A DNA stretch of 64,000 nucleotides from Anthoceros angustus (Eukaryota > Streptophyta > Anthocerotopsida > Anthocerotales > Anthocerotaceae), in NCBI GenBank assembly GCA_010909165.1, contig VJWM01000019.1, forward strand, positions 496,001 to 560,000. The letters run 5' to 3'. A program made the position numbers and the translations under genes. Within the stretch, counting starts at the first letter, position 1, and each line of letters opens with the position of its first letter. The notes beneath the pieces are model-generated. The model was not told the DNA's origin and made no database searches. It worked only from the letters and a program-made list of their open reading frames with translations. Positions 45,347 to 57,810 of this stretch are shown piece after piece.

Positions 45347-45886
45347 ATGCACCTCGTGACCGGCAATTGGACTCCTCTCCATACACAGCATGGAAGGCAT
45401 GAGCTTGGTTCTCGCATGCGACGTCCATATTGTAACCCTCAAGATGGATCTCTGGATAACACTAGTTCTGCCGACTATGACCATCACAATCACCACAACC
45501 CTAGCAGCGTGGTTACAACAGCTATGGTGCGGACGCAAAATCAACGGATTGAGCAGCCAAAAACGACCCAGGGTAACCCCACAGGAGACGGCCATTGGCA
45601 AGCTCCCACTCACCAAAGAGCTCAGCGAAGAGTCACACAACCAGACGAAGAAACTCACTCTACAACTCAGTTAGAACGTCCAAAACCCACAACGGCCGAC
45701 AAGAATATGTTCTGCAGTCTTCACAAAATCCTTCTCAAGTATGACAAACTGAAGGTAGCATTGTCGGCAGCATGGGCAAGGACGTATGAGTTGGAGGAGC
45801 TTGTCTTGCACAGGCCCAAACAAGATGAACCAGGAAGGCCTTTAATCGATGTAGAGTGTCAGGCTATGGTAGAAGACTTAATATAG
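45347..45886 (+). CDS. Open frame antisense to the copia element, between RNase H and 3' LTR
   Basis: 179 codons on the strand opposite to pol, rich in Gln/Thr/His at first, then a more normal helical part (LLKYDKLKVALSAAWARTYE, EPGRPLIDVECQAMVEDLI). The same region in unit 1 (43273-43732) is frameshifted. No family recognised. Some plant LTR elements carry extra antisense frames 3' of pol, and this may be one, or a captured fragment. Confidence 0.4.
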   Translation: MHLVTGNWTPLHTQHGRHELGSRMRRPYCNPQDGSLDNTSSADYDHHNHHNPSSVVTTAMVRTQNQRIEQPKTTQGNPTGDGHWQAPTHQRAQRRVTQPDEETHSTTQLERPKPTTADKNMFCSLHKILLKYDKLKVALSAAWARTYELEELVLHRPKQDEPGRPLIDVECQAMVEDLI

Positions 45887-46123
45887 TCCAGCCCATGTGA
45901 CCAGATAGACCACCTCAAGAGGTAAACACTTCAGCCATGCGCCTAGAAGATGTTGCCAATACACCTCTGCAGGGAACTCACGATTGTCTGCAATAATAAA
46001 CTTCATCCACTAGGTTGCCTGATTATATGTGGTGATCCGTGAACGCAAGTTGGGTCGCATAGCATACTCAAAGATCAAAACATGAAATCCACCACGTAGG
46101 TATGTCCGGACTTGCTTTGAGGA

Positions 46124-46500
46124 TCAAACGTCAGATGTGAGTGTAAGCATAATAAACTCTTTAAGCCACAAGGCTACCATATGCTTGTAGTGTATAAACT
46201 TAGGCAAGCCCTTGGTAAGAACGTCAGCCGTATTTTGTTTAGTGTTGACATATTCCACTTTCCTAACCCCTCGCTCAGCCACATCTCTAATATAGTGATG
46301 ATATAGCTCAGAGTCTATGTGCTTTGTCTTGGCATGAAAACGTGGATTGGACACAAGTGTAATAGTTGATATATTATCACAAAGGAGCTGTGTGGCAACA
46401 GGGCTGAGATAAGTGAATAAAATCTAGAAACTGTCTTTCCCACTATGCTTCTTTACGTGCATCTGTTAAGGCCTTATACTCAGCTTCCGTTGATGACAGG
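46124..46500 (-). pseudogene. Copia RNase H fragment (unit 2 and flank)
   Basis: Reads STEAEYKALTDA near 46,490-46,450, then LCDNIST and NPRFHAKTKHIDSELYHHYI through to TADVLTKGL. This covers the C-terminal half of the copia RNase H domain. Upstream it stops abruptly at an 11-base inverted repeat (46495-46519, GACAGGGCAGG/GCA/CCTGCCCTGTC). Confidence 0.85.
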
Positions 46501-47078
46501 GCAGGGCACCTGCCCTGTCAGAAGCCTAATATATCTAGTCCGTTTGCCAGATCTTGTACATTAGCAAAGATCGCGTCCAATTTGTCGCCCAACTCTAATA
46601 GGTGAGTCGTTTGCTAGAGCAATTGTAAAGCGCCTCAGCCGATTCCAGTCTTTTGGTAAGAATCTTTGCAGAATGCCACCAATTCCGCCCTTGTTCGTCA
46701 AGATCAGCAGACATTGATGGCTAACGACCAATTTCCAATTTCCCTTTGGAGGTGCGAGTGACTCGATCGCAACAATCGTGAATCCAGAAGATTTGATGGG
46801 AAAGAATTGCTCCTGCAGGGACTTGAAGGCAGCCACTCAGCACGAAGCCCGCCTCTGCACGACATCTCGGGAGGACAACTTAGAAGCCACAAATTCGGCT
46901 TAAAGACATTATGCGTAATGAAATCAGAGTAGTCCTAGAATCAACTAATCTATAGCTAGTTATGCAAGGACAAACACACGTTGGACACATGATAGAGCAT
47001 CCTTGATAGGAAGGCATGCTAGATTATGTGTTCAACAATATTGATTGCCCTGTGCTTAGATGGCTATCATCTATTTAA

Positions 47079-47090
47079 GCTCTGATACCA
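47079..47090 (-). other. Retroelement primer-binding site
   Basis: TGGTATCAGAGC on the minus strand, complementary to the 3' end of initiator tRNA-Met, immediately inside the 5' LTR. Confidence 0.85.
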
Positions 47091-47236
47091 TGTTCATTTT
47101 ATGTGCAGAAGACCTTTCACACGAATACTAAGTGCAGGAGACATGAATGAAGTGATAGCATCAAAATTGTTCTTATATACAACGTAAGGTCGTTAACCCT
47201 AAACTAAATAACTGAGGTAGATTAAATAAATATAAT
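47091..47236 (-). repeat. Ty1/copia LTR (5' LTR)
   Basis: Ends AAAATGAACA on the minus strand next to the primer-binding site. More diverged from the other two LTRs than they are from each other. Confidence 0.75.
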
Positions 47237-47651
47237 TCTAATATATTTCACCTCCTTTTTATACTATACTATATCCTATGTCATTCCTTAGTAGACATAA
47301 ATAAAGTTGCTGTTGTCATTATTATTATTATAACTGAGTTATTAAAAATACATAGAACATTACCTTTGTATGGGCAAGGGTTCCATTCCCATCCTCAGCA
47401 ATTCCATGGCTGACAAAGATGAGTATGATGGCAGACCAAACACAGGTCGAGGTGCAGCCGTATATATAGTAGATACCTGACCCCATTACTCAGGGAGGCT
47501 GGTCAGGGAAGGGACGCTTACGTTGTAACTTGTCTATCTAGAAAATAAAAATGGAAGCGGAGGAGGGGGTTAGTCGCGGTTACGGCTCCCTTCGCAGCTC
47601 GAAGCTTGCAAGAAGGAGAATCGGAAGCCGGCGGAGCCAGCGCGCTGGTCC
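47237..47651. other. Spacer and upstream region of PACRG-like
   Basis: AT-rich to about 47,400, then mixed with an ATATATAGTAGAT stretch near 47,460 that could be a TATA element. No gene recognised. Confidence 0.4.
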
Positions 47652-49056
<1,405 letters not shown>

Positions 49057-49958
49057 CGACCTTGTACCCTCACCCTAACGAATCCAACATGAAGCTACCA
49101 TTGAATCCCAATTCTGAGAACCCACTGGTCCTTGACCTTTGATTATGCAACTCCTTCATCCACAGATCCTCAAGAAGCAGCCTTAGAGCCTCTAGCAGCG
49201 GCACAATGAGATCTACTAGTTCAAGTTCACGGTCGTAGCTGCATAAACACGACTGGCACAAGAATTCACGTATTTCGGATTCATAACATGAAAAGGGCGA
49301 GACTGGTGAGCCGAGACCAGCAATCCTGGAGTTGGGCTGCCACAGAGTGGGCCACTGAAGGCAAGGAAAGTTATTTCTTTCTTCGCTCATGAAGCACTGT
49401 AGGCGCTCCGGATTCACTCTGTTCACACCCTGGGCGTCTCCGTGGCCCAGCGAACGGCAAAAGCGGTCTATGCAAACCAGAGGCTTCGAGAAACTGCAGT
49501 TGGTTGTAACGAAGCTTTGTTTTATTTACCGGAGAATGATTGGAATCCAAACTAACAAATGATCTAACTTCATCCACTTGGGTAACTGGTTCTCGTCCCG
49601 GATCATCACAAAAAGAGTCTAGCTACGAACAGCGTCCAACACCGGCTTGACCTTTTATGGCTTGATCTTCGGTGTGAGACTGGTCACAAGGACTCGTGCG
49701 GAACAACGGAACAACTCACGAATGTGAGTTTTTAGCGAAATTAATCGGGTATTTATCAACCAGGTAATTTTGACGAAACTGATCGGGTATTTACATTTAC
49801 GGTAATTTAGAAGACCCTTCGTGTGAAGGATCTTACATCAAGATCATATATCAAGCTCCCCTCAACAGGGATGGGGGCTACCCTATCCGAGTAATGATAC
49901 CAAGTAGCTTAGGCATACCATGGTACAAGTTGTTAAGTACCAAGTCCCATGACGGAAA
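49057..49958. other. Downstream region of PACRG-like
   Basis: Should hold the 3' untranslated region. From about 49,600 it becomes transposon-like, with a short imperfect repeat (CGAAATTAATCGGGTATTTA and CGAAACTGATCGGGTATTTA). No gene recognised. Confidence 0.4.
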
Positions 49959-50010
49959 TCCATCCTTAGTGGACTTCAATAAAATTCTTCTTCTTCTTCT
50001 CCAAGGGCAA

Positions 50011-50175
50011 GAGTAATGGGGGTGGGAGGTACCCTAGGCAGGACACTAAGGGTTAGAGTAATTGGGGGTGAGAGCTACCCTAGGCAGGACACTAAGGGTT
50101 AGAGTAATCAGGGGTGAGAGTTACCCTAGGCAGGACACTAAGAGTTGGAGTAATCGTGGGTGGGAGGCACCAAAT
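50011..50175. repeat. 46-bp minisatellite
   Basis: Units start at 50011, 50056, 50102 and 50148 with GAGTAAT, each containing CCCTAGGCAGGACACTAAG. Confidence 0.9.
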
Positions 50176-50319
50176 CCACATCCTAGTAGAGGGTTTCTTA
50201 ACCATGGAGTTCCAATGAACTCCTAGGTACCCTATGTCACAAGTGACCCACGACATCCTCACCAGCCATGCATTATGGGCGAGAGGGCTAGGACGGGCAC
50301 CGAAGATAGCTTCCCATGC

Positions 50320-50675
50320 CACCCCCTTCTTAGGTCAGAAACGTGGGCATTCAGAAACGGCGTAGGATACACGGGCTTCGACATTAATTAGAAGGTAATT
50401 AGGTAAAGACAATTAAATAGAGTTTACAATGGGTAAATATGTGGGTAGTTGAAATGGGGTTCTTGGCAGAATGCCGGCTATCCCAGGCCACCCCCTTCTT
50501 AGGTCAGAAACGTGGGCATTAAAAAACGGCGACCTAAGAAACGTGGGCATTAAAAAACGGCGTAGGATACGCGGGCTTCGACATTACTTAGAAGGTAATT
50601 AGGTAAAGGCAATTAAATAGAGTTTACAATGGGTGAATATGTGGGTAGTTGAAATGGGGTTTTTGGCAGAACACC
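50320..50675. repeat. Direct duplication of about 170 bp
   Basis: CCACCCCCTTCTTAGGTCAG starts both copies (about 50,320 and 50,490) and both run to a GGGGTT(C/T)TTGGCAGAA end. The second has an extra short internal repeat of AACGTGGGCATT. Confidence 0.85.
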
Positions 50676-51086
50676 GCTCCATGTACAAGAGGCCAAGACA
50701 CGTATGTAAAAGCAGCTATTCTTGTGCCCAACTGGAGTTCACATCGAGCAGCCCAAATGGAGTTCACATCGAGCAGCCTTAGGATCGGAGGTGTTGGTAC
50801 CCCATCCCGGTAGTGATCCGTTATGAGGGTTGTTTAGATCCGTTATGAGGGTTGTTTAACCATGGAGTTCCAATGAACTCCTAGGTACCCCATCCCAATT
50901 GTGATCCTCCTAGAGGGTTGCCTAACCATGGAGTTCCGATGAACTCCTAGGTAGCCCTTCACAGTAGTGATCCGTCTAGAGGGTTGCTTCACCTTGGAGT
51001 TCCAATGGACTCTTGGTTACTATGTCAACCGTGACCTCTACATTATAGAGAAAGAAGAAGAGATTTTATAGTCCACTAAGGACGGA

Positions 51087-51355
51087 GAATATAGTAGAAT
51101 ATATCAAGAGCACTTTGTATTAGAATAATATCCTATATTAAAATTTTATTAAAAATATTTTTAGTAAAAAATCATCTTATCATTTTTAAAATTTATTAAA
51201 ATAAACTTCAAACCAAACAGAGTGATTGCCTTATTCTATAACTACATGTATACTTTGTAAGTACATAGACTAAAATAGTTATGTTATACCATATTATATT
51301 AAAAATTATTACTGAAAATGAATTCATTAAAAATACAATCACCTTATTATAAAAG

Positions 51356-51386
<31 letters not shown>

Positions 51387-52923
51387 ATTACTTTATGATA
51401 AAGTAGTAACAAGAGGAAGGACATCGAACTCACATTAGTGTCTCACACATGTATCAAGAGTTCACTGAACTCCGTGGTTAAGCAACCCTCTTGACGGATC
51501 ACTTCTTGAACTCTTTTCTTTGAGCATTTGAAGTTCAAGATTTGATATTTTCTTATATCAATCTTAGATAATGTGTTTATCTTGCAATGAAATTTTCAAC
51601 GCTCTATTGAAGTAAAACTAAAATATTGTGCAACGACGTAAAGCTAAAGTTTCAGGAGCGGAATAACGAGACTTCTCTTACGCTAGGTTAAGAAGAAATA
51701 TCTACGCTTTATTTACCTTCAAAAAGCATGGATGAAAAACTTGAAGAAAAAGAAATACTTTTATTGAATTTATCTCCAAAAAGAATGAATAAAGAAGAAC
51801 TTGAAGAAGGAGAAACAATAATCAACAATGTGAAAAGTTTGACATTATCTTATAGTGTGCCATTATCCCAAGACCAAACTTTCGGTTTAGAAGATGGTGG
51901 ACTTCAAAGTGCCAAGTAGGAGCAAACTATATCTCAGGTTATCCAAACGCATATCAATGTAACATTAGAAAGTGCAGACTTACATAAAAACATGTGTAAA
52001 TGGGCCCCTTATGAATTGGATCTATATAGTCTTGGAGTAGAGAGTTTTGAAGTTAATAACATTTGCATCAACTTTGGCGAGTACGAGGGGTATGGCCCCT
52101 AGCGATAGGGTAGATCAATTCTTAAAGAATTTCGTGGAGCAAATAGAGTGCTTTTTTTCCGTGCTCCACTTTACAACAGACCAAGAAAGATATGCAAAAC
52201 GTTCAATAAAGTTAGTCACAAAATCCTTGAATCTAATAAAAAGTCCATCTCAAAATAGGAGTTATCTATTCGATATTGAAGCAGAGTTGTTGGATTGACA
52301 AAAAAGGAGCAAGATTTTTTCACAAATAATTGGTTGGTTAGTTGGTTGGTGTCACCAAATGAGTGCAATAGTTTGCTTTGTGTGAGACACCGCTCTAGTT
52401 TGATTTGTGTGAGACCGTAAAATGTGAGATTATCTTTGAGTTCAGTTGTGTTCACTTCATGGCAGTTAAGTTGACTTGAGTTGAGTTAACTTTCTTCCCT
52501 ACTATTTTAACTTTCTTACTCAAGTGATTTGAATTTAAGATAGGTGGTTTTAAACAACTTCTTTGACTCTCGCTCAAGTACCTGAACTCAAGAACCGTAC
52601 TTTTAACTATTTTTTAGTTTTAACTATTCTTTAACTGAGGTATGTCTCCGGGTACGGGGCGTGGCGCGTAAGTGGCTATGGCCTCCGTCCTCAGCGGGCG
52701 TCGCGCTGCAGCAGGGCCGGTGGCGGCAAGGTAGGGCTCATGTGTGGCGGGCCGTGGTGGCAAGGCCCCTATTTTGTAGGGAAGATGGCACCTGCAGGGC
52801 CCGGTCCGTCGCTGCCTCCGCTCTTTCCGTACAACCCACGCTGGGTTCATCGGGGAGCGGCTCCAGGGGACGGCTTGCCCGCGCGCCCAGGCTCCATCGG
52901 GGCGCTGCGATGGCACATTCATA
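51087..52923. other. AT-rich region with weak coding traces and a GC-rich island
   Basis: Includes a simple (ATA)n run near 51,361-51,388. Short plus-strand open stretches at 51728-51919 and 52047-52298 read as charged, ordinary protein but match nothing I know. From about 52,640 to 52,920 base composition switches abruptly to very GC-rich, ending where the copia LTR begins. Confidence 0.4.
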
Positions 52924-53126
52924 TGAAATATTTTATTAATTAGGGCTCTATTCATTTGGGAACCTGGAAATCCTCATTATTTAATTCTTATGGCTAGAAA
53001 TAGTTACTTTATTTTAGTTATAAGTTATGATGGTTATAATCACCTCTATCACATAACACTTGTACATTCTATCATTCTAAGTAATCTATGCTACAAACTC
53101 TTTGAGCAAGCATATGATTCTCATCA
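52924..53126 (+). repeat. 5' LTR of the copia element
   Basis: 203 bp, starts TGAAATATTTTATTAATTAG and ends ATTCTCATCA. Confidence 0.85.
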
Positions 53127-53138
53127 TGGTATCAGAGC
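53127..53138 (+). other. Primer-binding site
   Basis: TGGTATCAGAGC, complementary to initiator tRNA-Met, directly after the 5' LTR. Confidence 0.9.
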
Positions 53139-53331
53139 ATCCCTGCTCTTGATATTTGAATACATCGCTTGCTGCCTATGCAAGCATCAATCCCTAATGC
53201 ATATTCTATTCTAGATTATCTAATTTTTAAATATGCATCACAGAGATTTGATCTTCGGCAGCAATTGCATTATGTACAATTTTATATTTATATGATGAAC
53301 AATTTGTGCATCCAATCGTTGTCAATTCGCC

Positions 53332-56300
53332 ATGGATTCCATAAATCCTGGTAAACAAGGATACTCAAGAAGATTCAGGGCTGCAAGACAGGAGAAACAA
53401 TTCAAGGACCACAATATAAGACTCCAAAAGAGACTGGATCTACATGTTGAAGAAATTGAAGGAATTTTCCAACAAGTTTGTAATTTCGTTGGATCAATTT
53501 TAATTAAATCTGATAATCAAGGAAAATTAATTAAACTTGCTAAACAAGATTTGCTCACATCTTTTAGTCCATTGCAAATCAAGTCCATAGAATTAACCCC
53601 TCAACATATTCCAAATGCAAGTGCTGATACTAATATTAACTTTGCAGCATAGCATCAATTCCATCATATAAGAAATAAAACAAAGTCAAACTTTTGCTCA
53701 AGACAGATTTGATTTATTAACTATAGAAATTTTTTATCTTAGTAATGCTATTGACAAATTAAATCTTACAATCTCTTCTCTCTCAAACAATAGCTCCTCA
53801 CAGCTGTTAGTAGATGAGTGTATAGATCCCGATTTTGATGAAGATGCAGGAAATTCAGCATGTATGAACTTCTCCAAACTTGTACGTGCACGATCTAGCC
53901 GTCCCCTCTAAATTCACCTGTGATGGCTAGACAGGACGACGACGAAGAACAGCTTGATGAAGAGATCAACCAAAACAAGGACAAAGGCAAGGAGAAGGAC
54001 TTCACAGAGTCAAAGCCAACAATAGACCACAGTTATGGAGATAGTTTCAGGGAGGAAGATAGATTCAATGGCAAAGACTATGACGTCTAGCGTCTACGAA
54101 TGAAAGGAGTTTTACACAACCGAGAATTGTAGGATGTAGTCAATGGATATGCTCAATTTAGGATCCTGAGAGTAAACATACCTGGGACGCTAAGGACGAG
54201 AAGGCTCAAGATATCCTAATTAGTAGCCTTTCACAACATATGGTGAGGCAAATCGGTGAAGCAAGCTCCTCCAAGGAAATATGGGACTATCTCACTCAAC
54301 TATACTCCTCCAAAGATGTTATGAGTTTAATGACAACTACTCGCAATTTCCATAATATGAAGATGAAGGAATCAGATACAATCAAACATCACATTAATGT
54401 TTTTCGCTTGGCAATCTCTCAACTTGAAGCTGCATCTGGTACTAAGCTTTCTGAGCTAAATTGCTTTGTTGCTCTCTTATCTTCCTTACCACCCTCCTAT
54501 AGATCATTTGTGACAACACAGAATGCCGTGTTGAGGAATGCTCATAAGAACATGGGCAAATATGACTCTGAAGAGCTGGACATTAGTGTCACCGAATTTG
54601 ATCGGAGCATTGATCCAGGAGGAGTCAAGTCGTCGACGCGATTCCTGAGCTAACGGACCGCAGGTGATATACACATGAAGAGGCAAAGGCAGAGGAAGAG
54701 GCAAAGGCAGAGGAAGAGTCAGAGGCCGAGGCAAAGGCTCCTCTTCAAGCTCTATCTGTCACAATAAAAACTCTTTTTAGTCACTCCCCAACCAAAGGAC
54801 ACAAGTCTGTTCTATTGGGTGATGACCACAACCTACCCATAATTGAAGTCGGTCATGTTGTTCTCATATGCGATTCAGGTTAACTTATTCTCTCAAATAA
54901 CGTCCTTCATGATCATCTATATGTAAAAACTTAGTGTCCGCTGCTAGGTTATGTCTAGAACATACTATACAAATCACACTCCGTGCAGAAAGTTGTTTCA
55001 TTACTTATGTCACCAATAAGTCATATGTCATTCGCACAAGCACACTAGAAGATGGACTTTATAAGCTATCAGTCCAAGTAGGTCCCACACAATCCATCAA
55101 TGTGGCGTCCCCAGATTCTGTCACACCAACACACACTATGTTGTGGCATTGTCGTCTAGGCCATCCTAATAGTCAAAAAGTATAAGGGAAGCCTTTATAG
55201 AATTCCGCGTCTCTTCAAAATAGAGCACCTACCTTGGTGTGAAGTTCGTGTCTTCACCAAAAGACATCAAGCTCCTTTTTAGAACATCTCTCCACAAAGG
55301 GCTAGCTACATCACCTCTCGAGCTTGTTCATACATACATTTGTGGTCCTATCTCCAAACCCTCATGTAGATATATTTTTTACTTTCATAGATGACTACTC
55401 TCGTTTTGTCCTCATCTAGAGTGATGCTTATCATTTCTTCAAGGTTTTTATGGCTTAGGTAGAGAGATTAACACACAAAAACTCAAGACTTTCTGTTTCG
55501 ACAATGGTGGCGAGTTTACATCACATGAATTTGCTGATTTTTGTCAAGCTAAAGGCATAGCTCAACAATTCACTGTTGTATGCACTCTTCAGCAAAATGG
55601 CGTAGCAAAAAATAAGAATCTATGCCTACAAGAGATTACAGGCTGTTTATTATCCCAAGCACACTTACCAATAGTTTATTGGGCAGAAGGTATTCTTACA
55701 GCCATTTATCTAATTAATAGATTACTTACTAGTAGGTATGACTACAAGGTATGACTCAATATGATACTTTGAAGTCATAAATGACTACAAGGTCTGCTAT
55801 TCAAGGAATGACTCCATATGAAGTATTCCGTGGTAAATAGATTTCTATGGATCATCTTCAAAATTTTGGATCTCCTCCTTACATGTTTATTCCTAAAGCA
55901 CAACGTAAGAAGTTAGATTCTAAGGCTACTAAGTATATTTTTATTGGTTATACTAAAGGGATCAAAGGTTATAAGTTATTTGATCCCTCCACCAGGAAGC
56001 TTGCCTATGCACCTAATGTTACTTTTAATGAGTCTCACCTATTTTCTCCTTTAGTGGGAGCTCCTGACTTTGACAATCTTCTTCTGCCCATCGAGGATTC
56101 TGATCATTCTTCTTTTGATGATGGTGATTATATTACTCATTTTCCTGTTCCTGCTTCTCGAGTTCCTTTGGTTGAACCTCTTGTGCCGGAGGAGGAGGAG
56201 CGAGTCTCACCCCTTCCACGACCTGACACACCTCCCTTTGATACACATGAACCTCAATGTCTTGAGGACCTTCTTGATATAAAACCTCGTCACTATGACT

Positions 56301-57560
56301 ATGACGCGGACCCTGATATTGGCTATGTTTCCTAGGAACCTGATCCCATTCCAGACACTCCTGGTCCTACATCAATTCTTGAGGAGGATGTGGAAAATGT
56401 ACAACCTACACAAGGTACAACCTGCGACCTCATCTTAACATTTCAAGACTTGCAGGATGGAAAGACCCTCCCTTAAGATACCTGTCTATTGTTGATGATC
56501 AATTTTCTCCTGTTTCACCTTACTTAGAAGGGGCATATAAAGCCACAACTTATCCCAAAGAACCTCTTACCTTAAAACAAGCTTTCACATCACCGAAAAA
56601 GACTTGTGGAAGGTAGTTGTAGATTCTGAGGATAGCTCCTTAGTTAAAAACTCCACATGGGAATTAGTTAGGCCACCTAAGGGGAGAAAAATCGTAACTA
56701 GGAAGTGGTTATTTAAATTAAAAAGAAAGGAAGATGGCTCTATTGAAGGTTGTAAAGCACGTTTAGTGGCTAGAGGGTTTACACAAATCCCAGGCTTAGA
56801 TTACTATGTTGTGCAGTTAAGGCAAAGATCATTCGAAGGGAAGTAAACTTAGCTACAGGAGCATAGGTGGCATAGGGTTAGTTAAGGCTAAGGAGGATTG
56901 GGTATGCAAACTCATTTAATGCATTTATGGCCTCAAGCAATTAGGCAAAGAATGAAATGTGACAATATATGTTAAGCTAGTCAAAAGATGCTTCAGACCA
57001 AGTAAGGTAGATGCTAGCATGTATACTTTAATATCAGGAAATGATACACTTTACCTGCTACTTTATGTTGATGACTTATTTATGGCTTCATCACGAGCTT
57101 CCTTTTTAGCAAAAATTAAGGCTTGGTTAAGGGGTCATTTTGAGATGACTGATCTTGGAGAAATGACCTATGCTCTTGGAGTTAATATTATTCGAGATAG
57201 ATTTAATAAAAGTTTAGTATACATATATTTCAAACCAAGTATATTAAGGAAAGTTTAGCTGAATTTGGACTTAAGGATGCAAAGCCTGCCCCTACTCCCT
57301 TTGCTAGTAGCATTCGACTTATCTCAGCTATGAGTGCAAAGACCAACGCGAATAAATTGGAGATGTCAGCAGTTCCTTATACACATGTAGTTGGCACTCT
57401 AATATACTTCAGCAATTTTACGAGACCGGATATATCTTTCAAGGTTAGCACTTGTTCATAGTTTTTGGAAAATCCTGAGCGTGAATATTGGATGTCTGTT
57501 AAACGTATACTTAGATATCTAAAGGGTACCATGCATATTGGATTGATATTAAGTTGCATA
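53332..57560 (+). pseudogene. Broken copia gag-pol
   Basis: An N-terminal frame 53332-53652 precedes recognisable gag at 54240-54653 (WDYLTQLYSSKDV, LEAASGTKLSELNCFVALLSSLP). The pre-integrase segment LWHCRLGHPNSQKV is at 55,140-55,185. Integrase pieces follow at 55,330-55,720 (FIDDYSRFVLI, DNGGEFTSHEFADFC, WAEGILTAIYLINRLL). Reverse transcriptase is at 56604-57258 (RKWLFKLKRKEDGS, ARLVARGFTQIPGLDY, then LLLYVDDLFMASS with the YVDD active site). The last piece, NPEREYWMSVKRILRYLKGT, marks the start of RNase H, which is otherwise missing. There are more than ten frame breaks. Confidence 0.9.
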
Positions 57561-57619
57561 TTTTCCTTTCATATAAGGCTCTTTTTCTAGCTTATTTTCT
57601 TCCATGTGAGTGGGAGTGA

Positions 57620-57810
57620 TGAAATAGTTTATTAATTAGGGCACCTAAAAATCCTTATAATTAAATATTATTTAATTATTAAGAGAAGTAGTTGCTTTAT
57701 TTTAGTTATTGGTTATGATGGTTATAGCCACTTCTATCACATAACACTCATATATTCTATCATTTTAATCTATACTAGAAACTCTTTGAGCAAGCGTATG
57801 ATTCTCATCA
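57620..57810 (+). repeat. 3' LTR of the copia element
   Basis: 191 bp, aligned to the 5' LTR along its length with indels. Confidence 0.85.

Larger units (their letters stand above)
44315..46419. repeat. Tandem duplication, unit 2
   Basis: 2.1-kb second copy of 42082-44314, ending at another AATAAAATCTAG. The differences are mostly indels of 1-5 bases, often at CAG, CTG or CCG. Unit 2 keeps open frames that are broken in unit 1. Confidence 0.9.
45142..47236 (-). mobile_element. Internally deleted Ty1/copia element
   Basis: Minus-strand element. The 5' LTR is 47091-47236, with the primer-binding site next to it at 47079-47090. The RNase H end is at 46500-46124 and the 3' LTR at 45286-45142. 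Gag, integrase and most of reverse transcriptase are missing. The stretch 46,530-46,900 is open on the minus strand (FFPIKSSGFTIVAIESLAPP) but not assignable. Confidence 0.75.
49959..51086. mobile_element. Foldback/MITE-like element with internal tandem repeats
   Basis: The arms 49959-50000 and 51049-51086 are inverted copies of each other (about 38 matches over 42 bases, built on CTTAGTGGACT and a CTT-rich stretch). Inside are a 46-bp array, a 170-bp direct duplication and several copies of a GGAGTTCCAATGAACTCC hairpin. No coding potential, so it is non-autonomous if mobile. Target duplication not visible. An inverted copy of one internal hairpin unit lies outside at about 51,460-51,505. Confidence 0.55.
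52924..57810 (+). mobile_element. Ty1/copia retrotransposon, full length with both LTRs, degenerate
   Basis: LTRs 52924-53126 and 57620-57810 (TGAAATA ... TCTCATCA), primer-binding site 53127-53138. Domain order is gag, pre-integrase zinc finger, integrase, reverse transcriptase, as in Ty1/copia. RNase H is nearly absent. LTR divergence is clear (different lengths, many substitutions), so insertion is old. No 5-bp target duplication is evident. Confidence 0.9.
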
